Source: Cyclobacteriaceae bacterium
GTDB taxonomy: Bacteria; Bacteroidota; Bacteroidia; Cytophagales; Cyclobacteriaceae
DNA length: 64,000 bases
Assembly: GCA_016787755.1 (NCBI GenBank)
Contig: JAEUUA010000013.1
Location: forward strand, 62,001-126,000
Direction: 5' to 3'
Made by a program: the position numbers and the translations under genes. Positions within the stretch are counted from its first letter, which is position 1; each line of letters opens with the position of its first letter. The notes beneath the pieces are model-generated. The model did no database searches. It was not told the origin of the DNA and worked only from the letters and a program-made list of their open reading frames with translations. Shown piece after piece: positions 19,688 through 28,379 of the stretch.

Positions 19688-20431
19688 ATGAAAAAGTGCC
19701 TGTTGATTTTCCTTCTAACGGTTGGTTTTTTTTATAGTCACTCGCAGGTTAAACCTACTCACGAGCTCTATGATGGATTATTAAAGAAGTATGTTTCAAA
19801 GGAGGGGAATGTAAACTACAAGGGATTTATTAAGGATACGGTGGTCTTAAATCAATACCTAACTCTCCTCACCAAAAATCCGCCAAATGAAAAAACGTGG
19901 ACTAAAGAAGAGCAAATGACTTATTGGATTAATGCCTACAATGCATTTACGATCAAGCTTATCATCAAGTACTATCCTATTAAAAGCATAAAAGATATTG
20001 GTAGTAGGATTCAAATTCCATTTGTAAATACTCCATGGGATATCAAGTTCATACCTATTGGAAAGGAGAAGATGGATCTAAACAATATCGAACACGGCAA
20101 ACTTCGAAAGCAGTTTGATGACCCACGCATACATATGGCGCTGGTGTGCGCCAGTAAATCGTGCCCAATCCTATTAAATGAAGCTTATAATCCCCAAAAA
20201 CTGGATGAGCAACTTTCTAAGCAGGCCAAGGCTTTTTTAGCTGATTCATTTAGGAACAAAGTATCCACTGATAAGCCCCAATTAAGTATGATCTTTAAGT
20301 GGTACTCGATGGATTTCAACAAAAATGGCGGATCTGTTCAGGACTTTGTAAACCGCTATTCCGCCATCAAAATCAAGCCTGACGCTAAAATTTCGCACAT
20401 TGACTATGACTGGGGGCTAAACGAGCAATAA
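19688..20431 (+). CDS. Exported DUF547 domain protein
   Basis: The start is placed at the ATG at 19688 rather than an upstream TTG at 19628, because the protein then begins with a clean signal peptide (KKCLLIFLLTVGFFYSHSQ). The mature part is a DUF547 domain with WINAYNAFTIKLI, DLNNIEHGKLR and the cysteine-containing ALVCASKSCPIL. The length of 247 residues is normal for the family. The function is unknown; the absolutely conserved Cys and His residues suggest a papain-like or transglutaminase-like fold, which is a family-level proposal. It is divergent from the glycosyltransferase gene. Confidence 0.87.
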   Translation: MKKCLLIFLLTVGFFYSHSQVKPTHELYDGLLKKYVSKEGNVNYKGFIKDTVVLNQYLTLLTKNPPNEKTWTKEEQMTYWINAYNAFTIKLIIKYYPIKSIKDIGSRIQIPFVNTPWDIKFIPIGKEKMDLNNIEHGKLRKQFDDPRIHMALVCASKSCPILLNEAYNPQKLDEQLSKQAKAFLADSFRNKVSTDKPQLSMIFKWYSMDFNKNGGSVQDFVNRYSAIKIKPDAKISHIDYDWGLNEQ

Positions 20432-20465
20432 ATCCTTGCCAGGCAGTAGGTTATTTACTATTGGA

Positions 20466-20497
20466 TTTGGCCAATTTAGACGATTTGCATACTTTTG
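20466..20497 (+). promoter_or_regulatory. Promoter of the rpsF-rpsR-rplI operon
   Basis: TTTG at 20466-20469, a 20-nt spacer and TACTTTTG at 20490-20497 match the consensus. Transcription would start near 20501, giving a leader of about 23 nt, too short for the S6:S18 autoregulatory RNA known from other bacteria. Confidence 0.75.
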
Positions 20498-20523
20498 CAG
20501 TCCATTTTAAAAAACAATAGTAC

Positions 20524-20901
20524 ATGAAAAATTACGAGACGGTATTCATTTTAAATCCCGTTTTGTCTGAAGACCAGGCAAAGGATACTGTCGAAAAATT
20601 CGTGAAGTTGTTAACCAAAGCGAAGGCCGAGGTAATCAATGTAGAAAAGTGGGGACTTAAAAAAATGGCCTATGCCATCCAAAATAAGTCAACCGGCTTC
20701 TACAACCTTCTAGAATTTACGACTGACTCCTCCGACCTTGTTAACACGCTGGAAACAGAATTCAGACGAGACGAATCGGTAATGCGCTTTTTAACCATTG
20801 CGCTTGACAAACATGCGGTTGTTTACAATGCCCGCAGACGTAAAGGCGAATTCAATCGCACTAAAAAACAAACCACTAGAAAGGAGGAAGTTGCAGCATG
20901 A
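20524..20901 (+). CDS. rpsF: 30S ribosomal protein S6
   Basis: S6 binds S18 and helps assemble the platform of the small subunit. The 125-residue protein opens [18 protein letters not shown], with the [18 protein letters not shown] strand-helix typical of the family. The C-terminus has a basic extension ([18 protein letters not shown]), seen also in other Bacteroidota. Its stop overlaps the rpsR start by 4 bp. The gene follows a strong consensus promoter. Confidence 0.98.
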   Translation: MKNYETVFILNPVLSEDQAKDTVEKFVKLLTKAKAEVINVEKWGLKKMAYAIQNKSTGFYNLLEFTTDSSDLVNTLETEFRRDESVMRFLTIALDKHAVVYNARRRKGEFNRTKKQTTRKEEVAA

Positions 20902-21149
20902 CACTAATGAACGAACCCATCAAGCGCGCAGAAATTAAACCGAAGTACTGCCGCTTTAAGAAAAACGGTATCAAATACATTGATTACAAAGATCCCGATT
21001 TCTTATTGAAATTTATTAACGAGCAAGGAAAGATTCTTCCACGCAGACTAACAGGAAACAGCTGGAAGTTTCAAAACAAGGTGGCTCAAGCAGTAAAGCG
21101 CGCACGTCACGTTGCCATTCTTCCTTACCTGGCTGATTCTTTAAAATAA
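20898..21149 (+). CDS. rpsR: 30S ribosomal protein S18
   Basis: S18 pairs with S6 in the 30S subunit. The 83-residue protein has the family core [17 protein letters not shown], the [22 protein letters not shown] segment, and the end AILPYLADS. The single CRF cysteine remains where many S18 proteins have a zinc-type CxxC, so this is the zinc-free form. The ATG at 20898 overlaps the rpsF stop; a second ATG at 20907 is a possible alternative start. Confidence 0.98.
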   Translation: MTLMNEPIKRAEIKPKYCRFKKNGIKYIDYKDPDFLLKFINEQGKILPRRLTGNSWKFQNKVAQAVKRARHVAILPYLADSLK

Positions 21150-21166
21150 TCTAATCTGAAATACAC

Positions 21167-21610
21167 ATGGAAGTAATATTAAAACAAGATGTATCGGGTT
21201 TGGGTTACAAAAATGATACAGTTAAGGTAAAGCCTGGCTACGGAAGAAATTTTTTGATTCCTACTGGGGTGGCAATCATCGCTAATGATTCTAACAAGCG
21301 ACTGATTGCGGAGAACATTCGTCAGGCTGCCCATAAGGCTGCTAAACTAAAGCAAGATGCTGAAGGATTGGCTGCTAAAATTGGTGAGCTAACCGTTGAG
21401 ATTAAAACAAAAGCGGGTGAGTCCGGAAAGATTTTTGGTGCGGTTACAGCCGTTCAGGTTGCTGAGATTCTAAAAAGCAAGGGCTTTGAAGTAGATCGCA
21501 AGAAAGTTCATTTCAAAGAACAACCTAAACAACTTGGAACCTATACAGTAACGTTAGATCTACACAAAGAAGTAAAACATACACTTAGTGTGAATGTAGT
21601 AGCTGAATAA
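21167..21610 (+). CDS. rplI: 50S ribosomal protein L9
   Basis: L9 is the elongated protein at the base of the L1 stalk. The 147-residue sequence begins MEVILKQDVSGLGYKNDTVK and continues with VKPGYGRNFLIPTGVA, the N-terminal RNA-binding domain. A long helix and the C-terminal domain (GKIFGAVTAVQVAEIL) follow. It is the last gene of the S6 operon and is followed 20 bp later by a strong terminator. Confidence 0.98.
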   Translation: MEVILKQDVSGLGYKNDTVKVKPGYGRNFLIPTGVAIIANDSNKRLIAENIRQAAHKAAKLKQDAEGLAAKIGELTVEIKTKAGESGKIFGAVTAVQVAEILKSKGFEVDRKKVHFKEQPKQLGTYTVTLDLHKEVKHTLSVNVVAE

Positions 21611-21630
21611 TCATTCTTAACAAAGAGTTA

Positions 21631-21659
21631 AAAGCCCCGCGAGACTCGGGGCTTTTTTT
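21631..21659. terminator. Intrinsic terminator after rplI
   Basis: AAAGCCCCG at 21631-21639 pairs with CGGGGCTTT at 21647-21655, followed by a T run. On the other strand the stem is followed by TTTT, so it can also end the convergent DUF3109 transcript. Confidence 0.85.
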
Positions 21660-22224
21660 ATTTGCCCTCAATTTGATTCACCAATTCGGTATACCACGCA
21701 TCTCCATATTTTCGGACGAGAGGATCCTTTAAGAACTTATACACCGGAACACCCAAGGATTGCCCCAGTTTGCAAGCTGCTGAACAAATATCCCACTTAT
21801 GATAATTGACCGCCTCAAATCCTTTTTTATTGGTTGTTATCCGGATTGGATAAAGGTGACATGAAATGGGTTTTCTAAACTTAGTTTTACCATCTAAATA
21901 AGCTTGCTCTATTCCACATTTCAAAACTCCTAGCTTATCATAAAGCGCGTAGGCGCATTCTTTACCGCCAACCGTGGGTGTGGAGAAATCCCCGTCCTCA
22001 TCTAAGATATACGCTCCTTGTTCTTCAATAGCCTTCAGACCTGCCTCCGTTAGGTAGGGTCCGATCTCTTTTTGAATTGACTTCATGGTTTCAAGTTCTG
22101 ATTCTTCGAGTGGTGCACCTAAGTCTCCTTCTACACAGCAAGCCCCCTTGCACTTCTCCAGGTTGCAAACAAACTCGACCTCCTTTACATCATCCGAAAC
22201 CAAAATCTCTCCTACCTTAATCAT
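21658..22224 (-). CDS. DUF3109 family cysteine-rich protein
   Basis: This 188-residue cytoplasmic protein matches DUF3109, a Bacteroidota family related to the cysteine-cluster (Zn/Fe-chelating) proteins. Visible Cys positions are [11 protein letters not shown] near residues 20-30, then one in GGKECAYAL, one in [15 protein letters not shown], and DICSAAC. Such spacing suggests an iron-sulfur or zinc site. Typical family sequence includes [10 protein letters not shown] at the start and [10 protein letters not shown] later. The function is unknown. The upstream TcmP-like gene ends 36 bp before this ATG in the same direction, so co-transcription is likely. Confidence 0.88.
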   Translation of the reverse strand: MIKVGEILVSDDVKEVEFVCNLEKCKGACCVEGDLGAPLEESELETMKSIQKEIGPYLTEAGLKAIEEQGAYILDEDGDFSTPTVGGKECAYALYDKLGVLKCGIEQAYLDGKTKFRKPISCHLYPIRITTNKKGFEAVNYHKWDICSAACKLGQSLGVPVYKFLKDPLVRKYGDAWYTELVNQIEGK

Positions 22225-22260
22225 TCTTACAAGTTAGTAGACGGTAAAAATACGTTTAAT

Positions 22261-23109
22261 CTATTGAAACAATTCAAACTGCTGATGACGCGTTGCTTCC
22301 ACATCATGCTGAATCGCTTTGGTTGAAATTTGCTTTGAGAAAAATCCAATTTGATAGGCGGGCAATTCCATAAGTCCGGAATCTGCTTTATGGGTAGAAA
22401 CGGAAAGGTTATACCCAAGCGACAACATATTGTTTTGATAAATCTGAACCAAGCGCTTATAAAATTGATGATTGCTCTCTACCCCCTTTTCCAGGCGCTT
22501 TACATCACCTGCGCCCGCAAGAAAGGTTGCCAGTTTTTCTCTGTTTTCTTTCAGGTAAAAGCGATAATTAAGTCGATCATTTAAAGCAAATGTAAATGGA
22601 ATCAGAAAATTAAAACCCTGATCTGCCAACTTTATAATGGTGTTGAAATGAAGATCGAATGAAAATGAATCACATAAACATAGCACAGCTACTTTATAAG
22701 AGCCCTTGCTGCGCGGCACGTAATGTGTAAATTTTGAGATAACATCTTGCGGTTTACCTTCCAGCAATAAGACATTCTTATTCTTGAAGTTTTTGTTCAC
22801 CCGAATTTTAAGAATCCGAAGTTGCTCTTCTTCCTTTTCGCAAAAAATGAATTTTGTGACAGGTATTTCTTGCGACAAGGCCATGAGGGGTGGAGCTGCA
22901 AACAATTCTGACCGAGCTCCCAAGGAATATATCCCATTGCCGGCAAAGAGATCAATGAAAACAATATCATCTACCTTGCCCGCCAAGGTGCCCACAAACG
23001 AACTGATATACTGTTGAATGATGGAAGTCTTGACTTTGATCCATGGCTCAGCAGCTGTTACACTAAAGCCATCGTCAGCGAAGGTTTTTGGGGATGATGT
23101 GAAACTCAC
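22261..23109 (-). CDS. TcmP-like (three-Cys-motif partner) methyltransferase-fold protein
   Basis: This 282-residue protein has a SAM-methyltransferase-like motif, DIVFIDLFAGNGIYS, near residues 47-61. It continues with an acidic strand end (FIFCEKEEEQL) and LCLCDSFSFDLHFNTI at the usual fourth-strand position. That arrangement, and the N-terminal lysine-rich helix before the motif, resemble the TcmP family (TIGR04474), which normally sits beside a three-Cys-motif protein. No such partner is present here; the neighbour is a DUF3109 protein. A -7-like box TATTTTTG (minus strand, 23130-23123) lies about 14 nt before the ATG. The methyltransferase fold is likely; the TcmP assignment is from recognition only. 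Confidence 0.55.
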   Translation of the reverse strand: MSFTSSPKTFADDGFSVTAAEPWIKVKTSIIQQYISSFVGTLAGKVDDIVFIDLFAGNGIYSLGARSELFAAPPLMALSQEIPVTKFIFCEKEEEQLRILKIRVNKNFKNKNVLLLEGKPQDVISKFTHYVPRSKGSYKVAVLCLCDSFSFDLHFNTIIKLADQGFNFLIPFTFALNDRLNYRFYLKENREKLATFLAGAGDVKRLEKGVESNHQFYKRLVQIYQNNMLSLGYNLSVSTHKADSGLMELPAYQIGFFSKQISTKAIQHDVEATRHQQFELFQ

Positions 23110-23324
23110 TTTAATTGTTTGTCAAAAATACGGGCGAATTACCAAAATTCAGAATTTGAAGTTAATAGTTTTCAAAAGCTCCATTTATAAATCCATAACT
23201 GGATAGAAATCAAGCCCCTTAATATATTGTGTGAATGAATAATTTAAGTGATAAAAGTTGTAATCGGATGCAGATGCACAACAGCTTTCGGCATTGCAGA
23301 CAGGTGCCTATATTGCGATGATTT

Positions 23325-25586
23325 ATGAGTGACTATCTAGAGAGCCTGAACGAACCGCAACGGGAAGGTGTGATTAATACAGAGGGGCCTTGCATGATTA
23401 TAGCGGGTGCAGGTTCTGGTAAGACCCGGGTGCTTACCTTGCGCATCGCTCACTTAATCCACAGCGAGCAGGTAGATCCATTTAATATCCTTGCACTTAC
23501 GTTCACCAACAAGGCCGCCAAAGAGATGCGCCATCGGCTTGAAAAAATGGTAGGTATGGATGCCCGCAATTTGTGGATGGGTACCTTCCACTCAGTATTT
23601 GCTCGTATTTTACGGGCAGAAGCACATCACTTAGGCTACCCCAACAATTTTACGATATATGACACAGACGATTCTAAATCGCTGCTTCGAAGCATCATCA
23701 AAGAGATGGGATTGGATGACACTCAGTATAAAGTAAACACAATTTATAATCGTATTTCATCAGCCAAGAATAGACTTATTTCCTGGCAAGATTACTTATC
23801 CAATCCGATTTTAATAGCTGATGATACTGCCAATATGCGACCTGAGATTGGAAATATTTTCAAAGCCTATTCACTTCGATGTTTCAGGTCAGGTGCCATG
23901 GATTTTGATGACCTGCTTTTCAATACCGATCGGCTATTCAAAGAGCATCTGCACATTTTAAATAAATACCAACATCGGTTTCAATATGTTTTGGTAGATG
24001 AGTTTCAGGACACCAACTTATGTCAGTATTTTATCATCAGGAAGTTAGCAGCCGTTCGACAAAACATTTGCGTGGTGGGCGATGACGCCCAAAGTATTTA
24101 TGCCTTCCGCGGAGCCGATATTTCGAACATTCTCAACTTTGAAAAAGATTATCCGGATTTACAAATCATAAAACTCGAACAAAACTATCGATCTACTCAA
24201 ACTATTGTAGAAGCTGCCAATTCTGTCATTGCAAAAAATAAAGCTCAGCTACCCAAAAAAGTATGGACCAGCAACGAGGCAGGAAATCTCATCGAATTGA
24301 TCAAAGCGCTATCCGATAATGAAGAAGGAAAGTTGGTGGCCAACTCAATTTTTGAGGAGAAGATGCAACACCAGCACAAGTTTAGTGACTTCGTGGTTTT
24401 GTATCGCACCAACAGTCAATCGCGGGCCATTGAAGAGGCACTTAGGCGAATGAACATCAAGTACAAGGTGGTGGGTGGCCTCTCTTTCTATCAACGAAAG
24501 GAAATAAAGGACACACTCGCTTATTTAAGATATTCGCTTAACCAGCAAGACGAAGCCTCGTTCCGAAGAATTATTAATCTGCCCAAGCGTGGCATTGGTG
24601 ACACAACAATTGATAAAATAATCGTAGCCGCGAACGATCACACGATGTCCATCTGGGATGTGCTTCAGAATGCTTCTGCTTTTCTAGGCGGAACTGCGGT
24701 AGGCCGTATCGATGACTTTGTTACCAAGATCAAACGGTTTGGAATTGAAATCCAAAACAAAGACGCCTATGAAGCCGCTGCAGAAATAGCTAAATCATCG
24801 GGTTTGATGAAGGAACTGTATGAAGACAAAACGGTGGAAGGATTAAGTCGTTACGAAAACGTGCAGGAACTTTTAAATGCGATCAAAGAATATGTGGATG
24901 ATCCCGAAAAGGAAGATAAAAGTTTAGGCGCTTTCTTACAGGAAGTCTCTTTACTTACTAGTCAGGACGAAGGCAAAGATAATGATCCTGATGTGGTAAC
25001 ACTGATGACCATTCACATGGCCAAAGGACTAGAGTTTAAAAATGTGTACATCGTGGGAATGGAGGAAGATCTGTTTCCTTCCCAATTGATGTTAAGCAGT
25101 CGATCGGAATTAGAAGAAGAGCGAAGATTGTTTTATGTAGCCATTACGCGCGCACAAAAGAAACTGTTTCTCTCCTATGCACTAACACGCTACCGTTTTG
25201 GCCGGCTGAAAAATTGTGAGCCGAGCCGCTTCCTGGACGATATTAAAGGTCAATACATTAAAGTGAGTACCAAGTTTGGTGGTGTTGAATCAATGTCTGC
25301 ACCCAATCCAAATTTCGCCAAGAGTTTTGTCAGCGGTATGAAGAAAACAATACGCACGCAGCCTGCTGTTAAAGCAACCGCCTATAAACCTGCTGCCGAT
25401 TTTGCTCCCAGCGATACCTCAGGCTTAAAGGAAGGCATGAAGGTAGAGCATCCTAAATTTGGGTATGGAACCGTACTAAAAATGGAGGAGGTAGGCTCGG
25501 AACGCAAGGCAAAGATCAATTTCGCTGATTTTGGCGAGAAGACCTTATTACTTAGCTTTGCTAAATTGAAAATACACCAAAACTAG
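23325..25586 (+). CDS. UvrD/PcrA-type ATP-dependent DNA helicase
   Basis: This superfamily 1A 3'-5' helicase acts in repair and in removing proteins from DNA. The 753-residue protein shows the Q motif LNEPQREGV, Walker A GAGSGKTRVL (about residues 28-37), DEFQDTN (motif II, near residue 224), GDDAQSIYAFRGA (motif III), LEQNYRS (motif IV), LMTIHMAKGLEF (motif V) and RRLFYVAITRA (motif VI). The C-terminus has a basic linker and a Tudor-like VEHPKFGYGTVLKMEE domain that contacts RNA polymerase in PcrA and UvrD. It is the first gene of an operon with DUF4290 and murA. pcrA or uvrD are both plausible symbols, so none is given. Confidence 0.95.
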   Translation: MSDYLESLNEPQREGVINTEGPCMIIAGAGSGKTRVLTLRIAHLIHSEQVDPFNILALTFTNKAAKEMRHRLEKMVGMDARNLWMGTFHSVFARILRAEAHHLGYPNNFTIYDTDDSKSLLRSIIKEMGLDDTQYKVNTIYNRISSAKNRLISWQDYLSNPILIADDTANMRPEIGNIFKAYSLRCFRSGAMDFDDLLFNTDRLFKEHLHILNKYQHRFQYVLVDEFQDTNLCQYFIIRKLAAVRQNICVVGDDAQSIYAFRGADISNILNFEKDYPDLQIIKLEQNYRSTQTIVEAANSVIAKNKAQLPKKVWTSNEAGNLIELIKALSDNEEGKLVANSIFEEKMQHQHKFSDFVVLYRTNSQSRAIEEALRRMNIKYKVVGGLSFYQRKEIKDTLAYLRYSLNQQDEASFRRIINLPKRGIGDTTIDKIIVAANDHTMSIWDVLQNASAFLGGTAVGRIDDFVTKIKRFGIEIQNKDAYEAAAEIAKSSGLMKELYEDKTVEGLSRYENVQELLNAIKEYVDDPEKEDKSLGAFLQEVSLLTSQDEGKDNDPDVVTLMTIHMAKGLEFKNVYIVGMEEDLFPSQLMLSSRSELEEERRLFYVAITRAQKKLFLSYALTRYRFGRLKNCEPSRFLDDIKGQYIKVSTKFGGVESMSAPNPNFAKSFVSGMKKTIRTQPAVKATAYKPAADFAPSDTSGLKEGMKVEHPKFGYGTVLKMEEVGSERKAKINFADFGEKTLLLSFAKLKIHQN

Positions 25587-25588
25587 AA

Positions 25589-26275
25589 ATGATAGGCGAA
25601 TACAATACCTCCCGTGAAGGCATCATCCTGAAAGAATACGGAAGAAACGTGCAGAAATTAGTGAACTACATCCGCACCGTTCCAGATAAGAATAAACGTA
25701 CTGAATTAGCAACCACCTTAATAGAACTCATCAAGCAGCTTGCTCCTGTAGCCAAGGAAGCTCAGGAAAATCCCCAGCGCATGTGGGATGACCTATACAT
25801 TATGGCCGATTTCAACTTAGATGTTGATAATCCCTTCACCACCCCTGACCGCACGATCCTTTTTAAGAAACCGCGCAAGATGGAGTATCCTCAAAACAAT
25901 GTTCGCTTTCGACATTACGGAAAAAATATTGAACGCCTTGTGAAAGAGGCGGTAAAAAAAGAAGACCCTATCGAACGCGAAGAAGCAGCCATTTACATTG
26001 GCAAACTCATGAAGACATTCTTTAGTGCCTGGAACAAAGAAAATTTAGATGATTCAGTTATTGTAAAAGATATAGGTATCCTCTCTCAAGGAAAATTAAC
26101 CTTGAGTTTAGATAAGGTGCGAGAAGAAAATCTTTTCGAAAAACTGTATCGCGAACCACGCAAATCAAATACTAACAATCGCCAGCAAGGCAGCGAGCGT
26201 GGAGATAACAGAAATCAACGGAGCAATCGTCCGTTCAAGAAAAACCGTCATCAACATCGCAGAAGAGATCAATGA
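25589..26275 (+). CDS. DUF4290 domain protein with basic C-terminal tail
   Basis: This 228-residue cytoplasmic protein matches DUF4290 (YNTSREGIILKEYGRNVQKLVNYI at the start), a Bacteroidota family often placed just before murA. The mostly helical domain covers about residues 1-185. The remaining 40 residues are low-complexity and strongly basic (Arg, Asn, Lys, His, Gln), suggesting nucleic-acid binding, which is inference. It starts 2 bp after the helicase stop and overlaps murA by 4 bp, so the three genes form one transcript. No function is established. Confidence 0.87.
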   Translation: MIGEYNTSREGIILKEYGRNVQKLVNYIRTVPDKNKRTELATTLIELIKQLAPVAKEAQENPQRMWDDLYIMADFNLDVDNPFTTPDRTILFKKPRKMEYPQNNVRFRHYGKNIERLVKEAVKKEDPIEREEAAIYIGKLMKTFFSAWNKENLDDSVIVKDIGILSQGKLTLSLDKVREENLFEKLYREPRKSNTNNRQQGSERGDNRNQRSNRPFKKNRHQHRRRDQ

Positions 26276-27591
26276 GTTCCTTCAAAATCAAAGGAGGTCT
26301 TAAACTAAAGGGTGAGATCATTCCGCAAGGAGCAAAAAATGAAGCGCTTCAGGTTCTCTGTGCACCTTTGCTTACCGCAGAACCAGTTACCATTCACAAC
26401 ATCCCAAATATTGTTGATGTAAATAAGCTCATAGAACTCATTGGTGATTTAGGTTGTGTCGTTGAAAAGTTAGGGGTGGGTTCATACCGATTCACAGCAA
26501 AGAGTATCGATACAAAATTTTTAGAAACCGCAGAATATAAAAAGAAGGCGGCCGCCTTGCGCGGATCAGTGATGCTGTTGGGGCCCATCCTTGCGCGGTT
26601 CGGCAAAGCCAGCATCCCTAAACCTGGTGGCGATAAAATTGGTCGCAGAAAATTGGATACTCACTTTATTGGATTCCAAAATCTGGGCGCCAAATTCAAA
26701 TATGAAGCAGAGGATAATCTTTTTCATATTGATGCCTCGCACCTGAAAGGTAGCTACATGCTACTGGATGAAGCTTCTGTTACAGGTACAGCCAATATTT
26801 TAATGGCAGCCGTGCTTGCCAAAGGAGTAACCACCATTTACAATGCAGCCTGCGAGCCCTATCTCCAGCAACTATGTGCTATGCTTAATCGCATGGGTGC
26901 AAAGATCAGTGGCATTGGTTCAAACTTGTTACTCATTGAAGGAGTTGAAAAACTTGGAGGCACAGAACACACCATCCTTCCGGACATGATTGAGATTGGA
27001 AGCTTCATTGGATTAGCCGCCATGACACAATCTGAGATCACCATTAAGGATTGTCACCTCTCTATGCTGGGTATCATCCCTGAAATTTTTAGAAGGTTAG
27101 GGATCAAAATGGAATTCAGAGGGGATGATATTTATGTGCCCGCCCAGGAGCGATATGAAATCGAAACGTTTATTGATGGTTCCATTCTTACTATTGCTGA
27201 TTCTCCGTGGCCGGGTTTTACTCCCGATTTAATAAGCATTGTGCTCGTGGTTGCTATTCAAGCAAAAGGAACGGTACTCATTCATCAAAAAATGTTTGAA
27301 AGTCGGTTGTTCTTTGTCGATAAATTAATTGACATGGGCGCACAGATTATTTTAAATGATCCGCACCGTGCAACCGTAATTGGATTGGATAGAAAAAACC
27401 CTTTGCGTGGAATCAAAATGTCATCTCCTGATATTCGTGCCGGGGTTGCTTTATTAATTGCAGCACTTTCTGCTTCAGGCGAAAGCGAAATCTCGAACGT
27501 AGAACAAATTGATCGTGGCTATCAGGATATTGAGGGGAGGTTAAAGAAGTTGGGTGCCCAGATTGAGCGAATTGACTGGGCTCACACCTAA
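26272..27591 (+). CDS. murA: UDP-N-acetylglucosamine 1-carboxyvinyltransferase with Asp active site
   Basis: MurA transfers enolpyruvyl from PEP to UDP-GlcNAc, the first committed step of peptidoglycan synthesis in the cytoplasm. The 439-residue protein has the EPSP-synthase fold signatures GAKNEALQV near residue 20 and LRGSVMLLGPILARFG. In the active-site loop the residue that is Cys115 in E. coli is Asp121 here (PGGDKIGRRKLDTH). Cys-to-Asp is a known natural variant that keeps activity and prevents covalent inactivation by fosfomycin. The start overlaps the DUF4290 stop by 4 bp. Confidence 0.96.
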   Translation: MSSFKIKGGLKLKGEIIPQGAKNEALQVLCAPLLTAEPVTIHNIPNIVDVNKLIELIGDLGCVVEKLGVGSYRFTAKSIDTKFLETAEYKKKAAALRGSVMLLGPILARFGKASIPKPGGDKIGRRKLDTHFIGFQNLGAKFKYEAEDNLFHIDASHLKGSYMLLDEASVTGTANILMAAVLAKGVTTIYNAACEPYLQQLCAMLNRMGAKISGIGSNLLLIEGVEKLGGTEHTILPDMIEIGSFIGLAAMTQSEITIKDCHLSMLGIIPEIFRRLGIKMEFRGDDIYVPAQERYEIETFIDGSILTIADSPWPGFTPDLISIVLVVAIQAKGTVLIHQKMFESRLFFVDKLIDMGAQIILNDPHRATVIGLDRKNPLRGIKMSSPDIRAGVALLIAALSASGESEISNVEQIDRGYQDIEGRLKKLGAQIERIDWAHT

Positions 27592-27663
27592 CATATTTTA
27601 GTTGGTTGATAAAATAAGTCATCAAAGCCCTGCGTTTTGATCTTAACTATAGCCCCGCCTTAT

Positions 27664-28356
27664 ATGAGAATTATCGCATTCTGCGTTCTTTTATTGGGAT
27701 CAACATCAGGATTAAGTCAGGATCAGAATGAGCAAACATTAACTACCCCAAGAGCCTTATTTAAAGTAGCTCCTCAAAACTTTGCTCTTAACACACTTAA
27801 AATAGGTACTGAAGTATTTAATAAATCGGGTACCAAGAGCTACAGTCTTTACCTCTATGGTCGTTTTGATGGTAACCATGAATCAGAGCCACACTACTAT
27901 GGAGATGACGTCTACAAAGGGGTTGGCGGTGAGTTTCAATACAGAAAATATGTAAGTCCCATGAAGAGTTACGTGACCAGGCGAAACAAAAGTTATTTGC
28001 AAGGGATTTATGTAAGCGGCTATGTGCAGGCAGCTTCCTTTAAACAGGAGGGTGATTTTACCTACACCACATATGATTGGAATACCGGAATGCGAAACAC
28101 GTATTCATTTTATGTAGATGAAAATACAGCTAATTGGGGCACAGGATTTACCTTTGGCCTCCATCGTACATTTTGGAGTGTACTTTTTGTTGATGCCTAT
28201 CTTGGAGGAGGCATTCAATGGTCAGATACGATTATCAACTATACGCCATCACAACCAATTCCCAACGCTTATTATTCATCCTATTCTGGGATTACTTCCC
28301 CGGACTATCAGGGTATCATGCCAAAGTTTGGAATTCAGCTTGGAATTTTGCTTTAG
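27664..28356 (+). CDS. Exported protein, probable small outer-membrane beta-barrel, function unknown
   Basis: The ATG at 27664 gives a clear signal peptide (MRIIAFCVLLLGSTSGLSQ), so it is preferred over an upstream TTG. The 230-residue product has alternating hydrophobic and aromatic strands (YSLYLYGRF, FQYRKYVSP, LQGIYVSGYVQAASF, WGTGFTFGLHRTF, LFVDAYLGGGIQW), many ending in aromatics, and a final strand (PKFGIQLGILL). This is the look of a DUF3575-like or other small outer-membrane barrel. I do not recognise a specific family. It stands alone between murA and a convergent exported protein gene. Confidence 0.72.
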   Translation: MRIIAFCVLLLGSTSGLSQDQNEQTLTTPRALFKVAPQNFALNTLKIGTEVFNKSGTKSYSLYLYGRFDGNHESEPHYYGDDVYKGVGGEFQYRKYVSPMKSYVTRRNKSYLQGIYVSGYVQAASFKQEGDFTYTTYDWNTGMRNTYSFYVDENTANWGTGFTFGLHRTFWSVLFVDAYLGGGIQWSDTIINYTPSQPIPNAYYSSYSGITSPDYQGIMPKFGIQLGILL

Positions 28357-28379
28357 CCGAAGAGGCCAGGTGTGTCACC

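Noticed and set aside
20501..20523. S6:S18 autoregulatory RNA before rpsF
   Set aside because: The predicted leader is only about 23 nt and shows no fitting stem with the CCG motif.
23235..23321. 28-codon frame ending just before the uvrD-type helicase start, a possible leader peptide
   Set aside because: No ribosome site, no regulatory codon run and no hairpin set; most likely chance in a 215-bp spacer.
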